Origin: Candidatus Ozemibacter sibiricus | Lineage (GTDB): Bacteria; Muiribacteriota; Ozemobacteria; Ozemobacterales; Ozemobacteraceae | Direction: 5' to 3' | DNA: 64,000 nucleotides | Assembly: GCA_003327425.1 (NCBI GenBank) | Contig: QOQW01000003.1 | Coordinates: 1 to 64,000, forward strand | Shown: positions 8,653 through 17,577 of the stretch, one piece after another | How positions within the stretch are numbered: position 1 is the stretch's first letter | Layout: the number at the start of each line of letters is the position of its first letter | The notes under the pieces: model-generated | What the model was told of the DNA's origin: nothing | What the model saw: only the letters and a program-made list of their open reading frames with translations | The model's database searches: none | Made by a program: the position numbers and the translations under genes

Positions 8653-9417
8653 ATGCGCACTCGCCAGCGTCGCTTCCTGCAGATGATTTCGATCGTGCTC
8701 GTGCTCTGCCAGTTCGGCATCTGGATGACCGCCCCGGCCGAAGCCGGCGTCGCTGAGGCCATCCAACGCGGCATCAACCAGATCGGCCAGTTCGGTCGCG
8801 CGGTGGTCAATGCTTTGAACAACACCCTCAACGGCGGCCGCCAGATTGTCATCAATTCCGCCGCCACCCTGGTGGGCATCGTCTTCGGCCTCGGCGGCGC
8901 CGTGGTCGGCGGGCTCGCCGCCGGGCCGCTCGGCTTCATCGGAGGCGCCATCGGCGGCTACTACCTCGGCAAGCTGATGACGAAGCTGTTCTTCATGACT
9001 CCGCTGCCCACGGCCATGGGCGGCATCATCGGCGCGCTGCTCTGCGCCTCGATGGGCCTGCCCGGCATCGTGCTGGGGGCGCTGGCCGGGGCGGCCATCG
9101 GCCACCTGCTGAGCCATGGCACCATCGGCAACCAGCCCGTCTTCAGCCTCGCCGCCCAGGACGCCAAAGCCAGCGCGTTCATCAGCCATCTGCAAGCGCA
9201 GCAGGCGACCGAACGGCCCACCGTCACGGTCCGCTCCGCCCCCGTGCCGTTGCCCCCGTCCGGGCAGCTCGCTCCCAACCAGGGCCTGCACGAACGCTAC
9301 CGGCAGGCCTATCGGAAATACGCCGAGGCCCTCGAAAAGGGCGATCAGGCCGAGGCCCGGCACTGGCTGGCCATCTACCAGGAGACCGCCAAGGCCCTGC
9401 GCCAGCAGGCGAAATAA
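8653..9417 (+). CDS. Exported glycine-zipper membrane protein
   Basis: 254 residues. A G6 ribosome site (8640-8645) favours the ATG at 8653 over in-frame ATG 8647 and GTG 8629. A signal peptide occupies residues 1-30 (LVLCQFGIWMTAPAEA). Residues 75-165 are almost entirely Gly/Ala/Ile segments of glycine-zipper type (GLGGAVVGGLAAGPLGFIGGAIGGYYLGKL), which pack as close membrane helices. The C-terminal 50 residues form a charged helix (LHERYRQAYRKYAEALEKGD). Glycine-zipper proteins are often outer-membrane or oligomeric membrane proteins. No enzymatic motif; exact role unknown. Confidence 0.75.
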   Translation: MRTRQRRFLQMISIVLVLCQFGIWMTAPAEAGVAEAIQRGINQIGQFGRAVVNALNNTLNGGRQIVINSAATLVGIVFGLGGAVVGGLAAGPLGFIGGAIGGYYLGKLMTKLFFMTPLPTAMGGIIGALLCASMGLPGIVLGALAGAAIGHLLSHGTIGNQPVFSLAAQDAKASAFISHLQAQQATERPTVTVRSAPVPLPPSGQLAPNQGLHERYRQAYRKYAEALEKGDQAEARHWLAIYQETAKALRQQAK

Positions 9418-9442
9418 CCCGCCTTCCCTTCCGCCCGATCCT

Positions 9443-9475
9443 CCGCCGCCTTCCTTCTGGCCAGAAAGGCGGCGG
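9443..9475 (+). terminator. Strong hairpin downstream of glycine-zipper gene
   Basis: Perfect 10-bp arms CCGCCGCCTT (9443-9452) and AAGGCGGCGG (9466-9475), and the loop contains the further palindrome TCTGGCCAGA. It lies 25 bp after the stop codon. No U-tract follows, so it may act as a weak terminator or mRNA 3' stabiliser. Confidence 0.55.
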
Positions 9476-9666
9476 TGTCATTCGCCAAGGCCGAAGATCG
9501 CCCCAGAGGGAACCCACATCCCACCTTCTTGGAGGGTCTCGTCCAACCTGGATCGATTTCTGCCAGCCCCACCCCAGGCCAAGCTGACCATATCCGGTTA
9601 CCCTCGACCATTCGTCAGGAAGGAATAGCCCCACCCGCCCGGGCACCTGCCCTGACCTGGGCTCGC

Positions 9667-10317
9667 TCAGAAATCGATCAGCAGGAAGCACTGGACCGCG
9701 ATCCCCAGGTCAGCCAGGGCGGCCGCCAGACCGCGCAGGTGCTCCCAGCCCGTGACATGGACCAAGCCAGGCGAGCGGGCGGGGTCGGCCAGGAGCCCCG
9801 CCATGCGCGCATCTTCGGTCTGCTGTCGCGCCCTCTCCTCGGAGCCGAGGATCGGCCCGTTCCGCCAGTGCCGGCGGGCGCGGGCCCATTCCCAGGCGAC
9901 CTGCTCGGCCAGGATGGGCAGATCGGCCGCCGCCAGGGAGGCGAGATTGTCGGGCGCGAACAGATCGTGTTCGAGCAAGGTCAGCCACTGGCGCGACGTC
10001 TCGCTGTCGCCGAGGGCTTCGACCGGCAGGTTCCCCACCGCCGCAACGTAGGCCTGGGCCGCGGTCCATTCGTATGGCAGAGCCAGTTGGGCTTCGACCG
10101 CCTCCAAGCCGGGAGGCAACGTGCCGTCGGGCCGTCGGTACGACGCCAGGCGGGCCCGCAAGGCCTCGCCCCGCGTCCGGCGGAACTCGAGGGCGAAGGG
10201 GCTGACGTCGACGGTCACCCGGGCCGGCCGCCACAAGCCTAGCGCCGCCCGCAGGCGGGCTTCCCCCGCCGGGTCGAGGTGCACCGTGCCCAGCAGCGTG
10301 AGCGGGGGGGCCATCAT
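9667..10317 (-). CDS. TraB/GumN-like family protein
   Basis: 216 residues. The N-terminus reads LTLLGTVHLDPAGEARLRAAL followed by RPARVTVDVSPFALEFR, matching the TraB/PrgY pattern (GTxH, then a strand with an acidic residue and a downstream Arg). A closing segment HVTGWEHL also resembles the conserved C-terminal His region. TraB-type proteins are thought to be metalloprotease-like, but the activity of this branch is unproven. Its ATG overlaps the stop of the YkgJ-like gene by 4 nt, so it is the third gene of an operon with the sirtuin. The family call rests on short motifs and is moderate. Confidence 0.55.
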   Translation of the reverse strand: MMAPPLTLLGTVHLDPAGEARLRAALGLWRPARVTVDVSPFALEFRRTRGEALRARLASYRRPDGTLPPGLEAVEAQLALPYEWTAAQAYVAAVGNLPVEALGDSETSRQWLTLLEHDLFAPDNLASLAAADLPILAEQVAWEWARARRHWRNGPILGSEERARQQTEDARMAGLLADPARSPGLVHVTGWEHLRGLAAALADLGIAVQCFLLIDF

Positions 10318-11210
10318 ACCCCGGTTGCCGCCGAGTGAGCGGCCGCCTGGGCCACCAGGAAGGCGAGCAACGCCTGCCGACGACGGGCGATGCCGGCGGC
10401 AGGACCATCACCGGCCCGGTCGCCCCGGCCTGCCCCGGCGTCTTTCTCGGGACGGGCGCCGGGTTCTTTGGCGCCTTGAGAGGAGGCGTGGCTGGCAGAG
10501 GAGGCGCCAGCCGCCGCCGGCCGCCCCGGCAGCGCGATCTCGCGCTCCAGCCGGGGGAGCACCTCTTCGTGCCAGGTTTCGAGGAACGCCTGATGCAGGA
10601 AGAAATGACGTCGATAGGCTTCCCAGGCGGCCACGAAGGCCCCGGCGGTGATGGCCGCCGCCGGCCAGGGGGCGGGGCAGCGGCTGTGCGGCACCATCTG
10701 CGGCCGCCCGGCCCGCCAGGCGAAGGGGTAGCACCGGCAGACATCGGGCCGAGCCGCATGCAGACGGCAACGCCCGCGCGGCAATGCCGATGCGGATCCA
10801 GGCCGCCGCCCCACGGCCGCCACCACCGCGGCGGCAGCGCGCGCCCGGCGAGCCGGGCGCAGGAACAGGCACGCCCCGCGCCGACGACGGAGGGTGAGCA
10901 GATACCGCCCCTTCCCCCCCAGCGAAAAGGCGTAGGGACGGAACGCCGGCGCGGCGCGGGCCGCCGGCAGAAACCCCACCACCTCCATCCAGCGCTCGGG
11001 CAGATGCTCTTGCAGCCGCACCAGATCATAGGCCGACAGGAAAACGGTGAGACCCGCGCAGCAGTTCACCGTGCAGGCGAGGCAGGGGTTCGCCGGGTCG
11101 GCGAAGCGACGACGCAAGGAAATCAGGGCGCGCGCGCCGTCGTGGCACCGATCGGGCGCCAGATCGATGGCCTCAGCCACCCGCGCGCGGGTTCCTGCCG
11201 CTCGTCTCAA
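10314..11210 (-). CDS. YkgJ-family CxxCxxxCC metal-binding protein
   Basis: 298 residues. A Cys cluster C43-x2-C46-x3-C50-C51 (CLACTVNCC) followed by a hydrophobic strand (LSAYDLVRL), and later CRCYPFAWR, is the hallmark of the YkgJ (zinc- or iron-chelating) family. The second half is Ala/Arg/Gly-rich and less conserved. The start is a TTG at 11210 that overlaps the sirtuin stop; a GTG ten codons downstream is an alternative. The stop overlaps the TraB-like start. Members of this family are poorly characterised; placing it directly after a deacylase gene suggests, without proving, a link to protein modification. Confidence 0.75.
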   Translation of the reverse strand: MRRAAGTRARVAEAIDLAPDRCHDGARALISLRRRFADPANPCLACTVNCCAGLTVFLSAYDLVRLQEHLPERWMEVVGFLPAARAAPAFRPYAFSLGGKGRYLLTLRRRRGACLFLRPARRARAAAAVVAAVGRRPGSASALPRGRCRLHAARPDVCRCYPFAWRAGRPQMVPHSRCPAPWPAAAITAGAFVAAWEAYRRHFFLHQAFLETWHEEVLPRLEREIALPGRPAAAGASSASHASSQGAKEPGARPEKDAGAGRGDRAGDGPAAGIARRRQALLAFLVAQAAAHSAATGV

Positions 11211-11953
11211 TGGCCTGCCTCGAGGGAGGCGAGCAGCGACCGGCAGAAGGCCGGCACCACCTCGGTGGCCGGCCCATAGACCGCCTCATCGAACCGCGAG
11301 GCGCCTTGCGAAGGCTCGAGATTCAATTCGACCGTGCGGGCGCGGGCCTGTCGGCGGGCCACTTCGACGAAGCCGGCCGCCGGATAGACGTTCCCCGAGG
11401 TGCCGATCGAGACGAAGAGGCGGCAGCGAGCGAGGGCGTCGCCGATCTCATCGAGATGGAAGGGACACTCTCCGAACCAGACGATATGCGGGCGCAGGTA
11501 CCCGGTGCGCGCGCAGCTCGGACAAGGCGTCGCCCGCTGCAGGTCGGTCGTCCAGGGGAATACCGCCTGGCAGGACTGGCAGGTCGCCTTCAGCAGTTCG
11601 CCGTGCATGTGCACCAGGCGCCGGCTGCCCGCCCGTTCATGGAGGTCGTCGATGTTCTGGGTGACCAGCAGGAAATCGCCCGGCCAGCGCTGGTCGAGTT
11701 CGGCCAGGGCCAGGTGGGCGGCGTTGGGACGGATGTGGGGGGATTGCAACTCGCGCCGCCGCTGGTTGTAGAACTCGTGGACCCGGTCGGGATCGCGGGC
11801 GAACCCTTCGGGGGTGGCCACATCCTCGAGCCGCACCTTCTTCCAGATGCCATCGGCATCGCGGAAGGTGGCGAGGCCCGACTCGCGCGAGATGCCGGCC
11901 CCCGTCAGGATGACGATCGCCTCACCCGGTCGACAGTATGCGCCAGAAGCCAT
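11207..11953 (-). CDS. cobB: Sir2-family NAD-dependent protein deacylase
   Basis: 248 residues. Removes acyl groups from lysine, consuming NAD+ and releasing nicotinamide and O-acyl-ADP-ribose. Motifs seen: GAGIS (18-22), TQNID (98-102), catalytic H117 in HMHGEL, a zinc ribbon C125-x2-C128...C144-x2-C147, and GTSGNVYPA for NAD ribose. Y62 and R65 (FYNQRR) match the Tyr/Arg pair that binds succinyl or malonyl groups in E. coli CobB and SIRT5, so desuccinylase/demalonylase activity is predicted besides deacetylation. First gene of a three-gene overlapping operon with YkgJ-like and TraB-like genes. A macrodomain gene for ADP-ribose derivatives lies 5 kb away. Confidence 0.95.
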   Translation of the reverse strand: MASGAYCRPGEAIVILTGAGISRESGLATFRDADGIWKKVRLEDVATPEGFARDPDRVHEFYNQRRRELQSPHIRPNAAHLALAELDQRWPGDFLLVTQNIDDLHERAGSRRLVHMHGELLKATCQSCQAVFPWTTDLQRATPCPSCARTGYLRPHIVWFGECPFHLDEIGDALARCRLFVSIGTSGNVYPAAGFVEVARRQARARTVELNLEPSQGASRFDEAVYGPATEVVPAFCRSLLASLEAGH

Positions 11954-12097
11954 GACAAGACCCCTCCTTTCATGCGATGCAAGGCCCAGGGATCGCCGTC
12001 TCCCCTAGCGCACCCAGCGTCGGCTGTCCACTGGGTCCGGCCAGAGGGATGGAGGACCGCGTCGACCACCTCTGGAAAAATGTACAAGTTCGAAACA

Positions 12098-12643
12098 TCA
12101 GCGCGCGGGAGCAGGTCCCCCGGGAACCACCGGGCTGGAAGCGATCGCCTGGGACGGAGTGGCCGTGGCCCCTACCGCGAGCGAAGCAGGCGCTGCTCGC
12201 CACGCCTGGACTTTGATGGCCCGGCGAGGATGCCGCTCCCACCCGGGAATGACCGGCCCTCGCACGGTGACCGCCTTCCCGACCTGGGTCTCGAGTTCGG
12301 CCACGACGCGTCGGTTCCTCCCGCGAATGAGGGAAAAGACTTCCTCGCCTGTCTGCAGAACCAGGATCTCGCTGCGCAACCAGCGCTTCCACCAGTGGCG
12401 GTGGCGGACCCGACCGACCACGCCGGTAGCTTCTACCTCCCCGCCGGGGAGGGTGACCACCCCCATCCCCGGCCAGACGGTGGCAGAGCCGGTCGCCACA
12501 TCGGGGGCCACCGTCGTCGCGACCTGGCCGCCAGCGATGCCCGGCCGCAGGCTCCACCAGAGCACGAGCAGGAGGCCAGCTCGCATGACTCGGTGCGACC
12601 GGAACACCGCCGGGAGTCGATGGACGATCGATAACCGCAGCAT
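12098..12643 (-). CDS. Small exported protein of unknown function
   Basis: 181 residues. The ATG at 12643 is chosen because a good promoter (12653-12681) ends only 9 nt upstream; an alternative ATG is at 12586. The N-terminal 41 residues form a signal peptide (VMRAGLLLVLWWSLRPGIAGG). The mature part contains GGEVEATGVVGRV, VLQTGEEVFSLIRG, ELETQVGKAVTVRGPVIPGW, a strand-rich pattern like a small OB-fold that carries or modifies a ligand. I do not recognise a family. It is oriented with the sirtuin operon but 144 bp upstream and probably a separate unit. Confidence 0.6.
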   Translation of the reverse strand: MLRLSIVHRLPAVFRSHRVMRAGLLLVLWWSLRPGIAGGQVATTVAPDVATGSATVWPGMGVVTLPGGEVEATGVVGRVRHRHWWKRWLRSEILVLQTGEEVFSLIRGRNRRVVAELETQVGKAVTVRGPVIPGWERHPRRAIKVQAWRAAPASLAVGATATPSQAIASSPVVPGGPAPAR

Positions 12644-12652
12644 CTCGCCCCG

Positions 12653-12681
12653 ATTGTAGGAAATTTCACCCGCCGCCGCAA
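12653..12681 (-). promoter_or_regulatory. Sigma-70-type promoter on minus strand
   Basis: Read on the minus strand: TTGCGG (12681-12676), 17-bp spacer, TACAAT (12658-12653). Transcription would start about 3 nt before the ATG at 12643, giving a nearly leaderless mRNA. Confidence 0.55.
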
Positions 12682-13005
12682 CCAGACAGCGGGACCGCCC
12701 GCCACGCCACCTCAGGGAGCTGTCGCCAAGTTCACACCATGGACAGGGCAAGCGAGCACCGCCACCCGCGGGGGTCGCAACGACAGATTGGTCTGAGCAC
12801 CACGCATCGATGGGCCCTCCCGACGAACGCGCGCCATGTGAGCCGACTTCGATTTGAGGCCACGACACCAGCAGCTTCAGGAGATCCCTGCTGGCGGAAG
12901 CGCGTTCTCTTCTGTCCGGCGATCTTCGAGGGCTTGGCCAGAGCATGAGGGCCCGACTGTCATCGGGGTCCTCGACACCAACGACGATCACGCCCTTCCC
13001 AGACG
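12682..13005. other. Divergent intergenic stretch
   Basis: Gene-free DNA between two divergent promoters. Short open frames here lack ribosome sites and protein character. Nothing else recognised. Confidence 0.6.
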
Positions 13006-13034
13006 TTGCACCGTGGGATCGATTCCGCCATAAT
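13006..13034 (+). promoter_or_regulatory. Possible sigma-70-type promoter
   Basis: TTGCAC (13006-13011), exact 17-bp spacer, CATAAT (13029-13034). The start would fall about 20 nt before the ribosome site of the membrane-TPR gene at 13063. The -10 matches 5/6, the -35 only its TTG. Confidence 0.45.
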
Positions 13035-13062
13035 GACGCCAATACACATCTCGGAGGATCCT

Positions 13063-14442
13063 ATGAGCGATCATCGCCAGACGCCGCCCACCTGGGATGG
13101 CCCACCCCCACCGCCGCCACCACCGCCACCGCCCCCAGGCTCCTACACCGCCTACGGCCCGAACGACGGACCGACCGGACCCGCCCACCCCGATTCCCCT
13201 CTCCCCACCGGGAATTTCATCAACGCCTTCCTGGGTTCCACGTTGTTCGCCCTGTTCTTCGGCACTCTCACCGGATATTTCCGGCTGCTCGCCGGCTTCG
13301 TCATCGGCCTGCAGGGGATGCTCGTCGGCGTCTTCACCGGCCTGACGGCCGGCAAATTGTTCGCCACCTGCCGCGTGGTCGAACGCTCCTTCCAGGTGCG
13401 CCTCATCCTGTGCCTGGTGCTGACCGCCATCGTCGTCGGCGGTCAGATCATCGGCATGGGGCTGGCGCTGCCCGAGTTCGACCCCGGCTTCATCCTCACC
13501 TCGCTCTGGGAGGGAACGTTCCGGGAGCTGTCGATCGGCGTCAGTCGCCACACCAGCTTCGCCCAGCATCTCGACCTGGGATGGTGGACGCTCTTCAACC
13601 TGCTCGATCTGGGTCTGATGTGGATGCTGGTGCTCACCGGCCTGACCACGCAGCTTCCGGATCCCTCGCCGCGCCATGGCCCGCAAGATCCTGGCTGGTC
13701 GCCCGTCACCATCGCTCTCCTGTTCGCGCTCGGTTTCGGTGCCTGGTGGGTCGGCTTCGCCGAGTACCGGCAGCACAATCGCGCTGCTCTGGCCGAGTGG
13801 TACCGCCTCGCCTGGGCCGAGACCACTGCCGAGTCTCTGGCCAATCAGCTCGACCTGGCCGTGCTAGGCAGTCAGGAAGCCAGGGACGACCTCTTCCGCC
13901 GCGTCGATCGCATGCTTCAGGGCCGCACCGGCTTCCCCGAGGGCTTCGCGACCCGAGCCGCTCTCCACCTGCAAGCCGGTCGCCTCGCCGAAGCCATCGC
14001 CGACTTCTCCACGGCCATCGACCAGGCCCGCACCCTCGAGCGGGAGGTCAAGTTCAGCTTCCTGAGCCGCTACCCGCCGCGCGTCTACCTGGCGCTCCTG
14101 CAGATGTGCCGCGCCAAGCTCCAGCTCAAGAACCAGGCCTGGCAGGCCGCGGCCGACGATTTCACCGCCGCCCTCGCCACCCTGGCCGAAATCCGTCAGC
14201 AGGAAGGCCCCGCCGCCCCCCTGCCCCGCCCCCCGCATTCGCTCGGGTTCATCGTCGAGTACCATTCCAAACTGCCCGACTTCACCGAAGGGGCGTGCTA
14301 TTTCGGCCGCGCCCTCGCCCGCGCCCGCCTCGACGATCGAGCCAACGCCCAGGCCGACCTCGCCCAGGCCCGCGCCCTCGGCTACGACCTCTCGCGGCAT
14401 ACCGGGAAGACGTCGGAGCCGCTCAAAGCCGAGCAGGAGTGA
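13063..14442 (+). CDS. Polyproline-leader membrane protein with TPR-like C-terminus
   Basis: 459 residues. GGAGG at 13053-13057 selects the ATG at 13063 over an in-frame ATG at 13006. Residues 1-45 are Pro-rich and include an uninterrupted run of twelve Pro, encoded by a CCN microsatellite. At least four hydrophobic segments follow: STLFALFFGTLTGYF, LLAGFVIGLQGMLVGVF, RLILCLVLTAIVVGG, and a pair around LFNLLDLGLMWMLVL and VTIALLFALGFGAWWVG. The C-terminal 200 residues are soluble and helical with TPR character (ALHLQAGRLAEAIADFSTAI). A polyproline run of this length would normally need elongation factor P for efficient translation. No family recognised. Confidence 0.75.
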   Translation: MSDHRQTPPTWDGPPPPPPPPPPPPGSYTAYGPNDGPTGPAHPDSPLPTGNFINAFLGSTLFALFFGTLTGYFRLLAGFVIGLQGMLVGVFTGLTAGKLFATCRVVERSFQVRLILCLVLTAIVVGGQIIGMGLALPEFDPGFILTSLWEGTFRELSIGVSRHTSFAQHLDLGWWTLFNLLDLGLMWMLVLTGLTTQLPDPSPRHGPQDPGWSPVTIALLFALGFGAWWVGFAEYRQHNRAALAEWYRLAWAETTAESLANQLDLAVLGSQEARDDLFRRVDRMLQGRTGFPEGFATRAALHLQAGRLAEAIADFSTAIDQARTLEREVKFSFLSRYPPRVYLALLQMCRAKLQLKNQAWQAAADDFTAALATLAEIRQQEGPAAPLPRPPHSLGFIVEYHSKLPDFTEGACYFGRALARARLDDRANAQADLAQARALGYDLSRHTGKTSEPLKAEQE

Positions 14443-14489
14443 CCGCCGGCCCGCGACGGCACCGCTCCCTGCCAGCAAACTCCCCAAGG

Positions 14490-14523
14490 AAAAACCCGGG
14501 CCAGCCGAGGTGGCTGGCCCGGG
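14490..14523 (-). terminator. Rho-independent terminator of gdhA
   Basis: Perfect 12-bp inverted repeat, arms 14495-14506 and 14512-14523, loop of 5. On the minus strand it is followed directly by five T residues (AAAAA at 14490-14494 on plus). It lies 25 bp past the gdhA stop codon. Confidence 0.9.
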
Positions 14524-14547
14524 CGCGGGGAACGATCGGGGACGGGC

Positions 14548-15897
<1,350 letters not shown>

Positions 15898-16117
15898 AAC
15901 CACTCCTCCTTCAGACGCTGCGGCGTCGTGATGATGCCCCCGGCCCGAACGGCCGCAGGGGGGTACCCGAACACGTCGGCGGCTCGCCCGGCACCCGCGA
16001 TGGGAATCGGCCAGCGGGGCGCCTTGGCACCGCAAGGTATTCTATTCCGAACCGCTCCGAAACTCAAGGATTTTCCTTCGTCCACCTTGCCCGCGAACCA
16101 AACCCGGCGGCCATCCG

Positions 16118-16738
16118 TCACCGGGCCGGCGACCCTGCCGGGCGAGAGGAGGGCCAGCGCGGCTCGTTGAGCGGCTGCCAGGGCAGGCCGAGGGCGCCAC
16201 GATGGCGGGCCGCCGCCAGCACGATCATGGCGCAGGCCTCGGCATCGGCGGCGGCATGGTGATGCTGCAAGGGAAACCCCAGGAACTGGCAGACGTTGGG
16301 CAAGCTGTGGCTCGTCAGGTTCCAGGTGCGGCGCGACAATTGCACCGAGCAGAAGAACGGCAGGGTCGGCGGCGTCACCCCCGCCGCCTGGCAGCAGGCG
16401 TGCAGCACCCGGCGGTCGAACGGCGCATTGTGGGCCACCAGGAACTGCGCGCCCTCGAGGAACGCCGCGATCTCGGGCCACAGAGCGCCGAAGGTGGGCT
16501 TGTCGGCCACGTGCGCCCAGGCGATCCCATGCAGCCAGGTGAACAGGATGCGCGGCCGGGGCGGCCGGATCAGGTGGTAGAGCCGCTCGACCGGGCGGCC
16601 CGGCGCCACCTTGACCAGCCCCAGGGCGCAGGCGCTGTCGCTGCCCTGGTCAGCGGTCTCGAAATCGAGGGCGACGAAACACCCGTGGCGAGGGTCGCCG
16701 ACTCCCGGCGGCAGGGTCGACCGTCTGCCTCGGCTCAT
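16118..16738 (-). CDS. DnaQ-like DEDDh 3'-5' exonuclease
   Basis: 206 residues. The ATG (16738) overlaps the stop of the macrodomain gene (ATGA) and has GGAGG upstream. DEDDh active-site residues are all visible: D25 and E27 (ALDFET), D108 (HNAPFD), H160 and D165 (HHAAADAEA). Length and the SLPNVCQFLGFPLQHHHAAADA segment match stand-alone exonucleases of the DNA polymerase III epsilon type, which degrade single-stranded DNA or RNA ends. The 3' end is about 220 bp from gdhA on the same strand. Its coupling to an ADP-ribose-binding protein gene suggests joint action in nucleic-acid repair or modification, an inference from gene order only. Confidence 0.88.
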   Translation of the reverse strand: MSRGRRSTLPPGVGDPRHGCFVALDFETADQGSDSACALGLVKVAPGRPVERLYHLIRPPRPRILFTWLHGIAWAHVADKPTFGALWPEIAAFLEGAQFLVAHNAPFDRRVLHACCQAAGVTPPTLPFFCSVQLSRRTWNLTSHSLPNVCQFLGFPLQHHHAAADAEACAMIVLAAARHRGALGLPWQPLNEPRWPSSRPAGSPAR

Positions 16739-17322
16739 GCTGGTCCTCCGAGCTCGGCCCGCCGGCGCTCGAGTTCGGCCCGGAAGACCTCGACCGTGGG
16801 AGTGTCGATGTTGGTGAACCGGATCTCCCGCAGCGGACTTTCCCCATGCGCCCGGCAGAAGGCGATGGCGGCATCGATCAGGATCTGCGCGCACCGTTCT
16901 TTCGGGAACCCGAAAATGCCGCTGCTGATGGCCGGCATGGCCAGACTCGCCAGTTTCAGGCCATGGGCCTTGCGCAGGCTGTTGGCGGCGGCCGCCCGCA
17001 GGGCTTCCTCTTCCCCGGCCCCGCCGCCTTGCCAGACCGGCCCCACGGCATGGATGACCAGTCGACAGGGCAGCCTGCCGGCGCCCGTCACCGCCACCTG
17101 GCCCGTCGGCACGGGGCCGTGGGCGGACACCCAGGCGGTGCTTTCCTGCTGGATGACCGCCCCGCCGCGCCGGACGATGGCCCCAGCCACCCCGCCGCCA
17201 TGGGCCAGCTGGCCATTGGCGGCGTTGACGATGGCATCGGTGGTCTCGGCCGTCAGATCCCCCTGCCGCACCTGGATCTTCTGCCCGCTGGGCATGATCA
17301 GTTCGACGATCAGCGCACTCAT
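16735..17322 (-). CDS. Macrodomain (ADP-ribose-binding) protein
   Basis: 195 residues from ATG 17322, preceded by AGGAG; a longer in-frame start exists upstream. The macro fold is clear: QGDLTAETTDAIVNAAN (G21-D22-L23; N33-A-A-N36), HGGGVAGAIVRRGG, VIHAVGPVW, and SSGIFGFP. It should bind ADP-ribose or O-acetyl-ADP-ribose. The loop reads GVAGAI, where the MacroD/YmdB hydrolases have GVDGAI with a catalytic Asp, so it is closer to the Af1521/macroH2A branch. Hydrolytic activity is thus not assured. The 3' end overlaps the exonuclease gene by 4 nt. A sirtuin that generates O-acyl-ADP-ribose is encoded 5 kb away. Confidence 0.9.
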   Translation of the reverse strand: MSALIVELIMPSGQKIQVRQGDLTAETTDAIVNAANGQLAHGGGVAGAIVRRGGAVIQQESTAWVSAHGPVPTGQVAVTGAGRLPCRLVIHAVGPVWQGGGAGEEEALRAAAANSLRKAHGLKLASLAMPAISSGIFGFPKERCAQILIDAAIAFCRAHGESPLREIRFTNIDTPTVEVFRAELERRRAELGGPA

Positions 17323-17577
17323 GTCCTGTTCTCTCCTGCCGCGGTGGATGTGGACCATGATACCTGATCGCCCGCCGGTTCGGCAGCCCCCTCGGCGACC
17401 GCAGACCTGCCCACCTGGCGGTCTGTTTCACGCTCATGGCGGGGTCACCCCCACCGATCAGGGACGGTGGCCTTGGCACGCCATCGACATGGCCAGACCA
17501 CACCGAGCTGCCAGCCACCTCGGCAAAAAAATAACGGTGGAAATTCTCTTGCGACATTCTGTATACTGGAAGAAACC

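Noticed and set aside
12739-12948. Small gene on the plus strand
   Set aside because: No ribosome site and no recognisable sequence; it lies in the control region between two divergent promoters.
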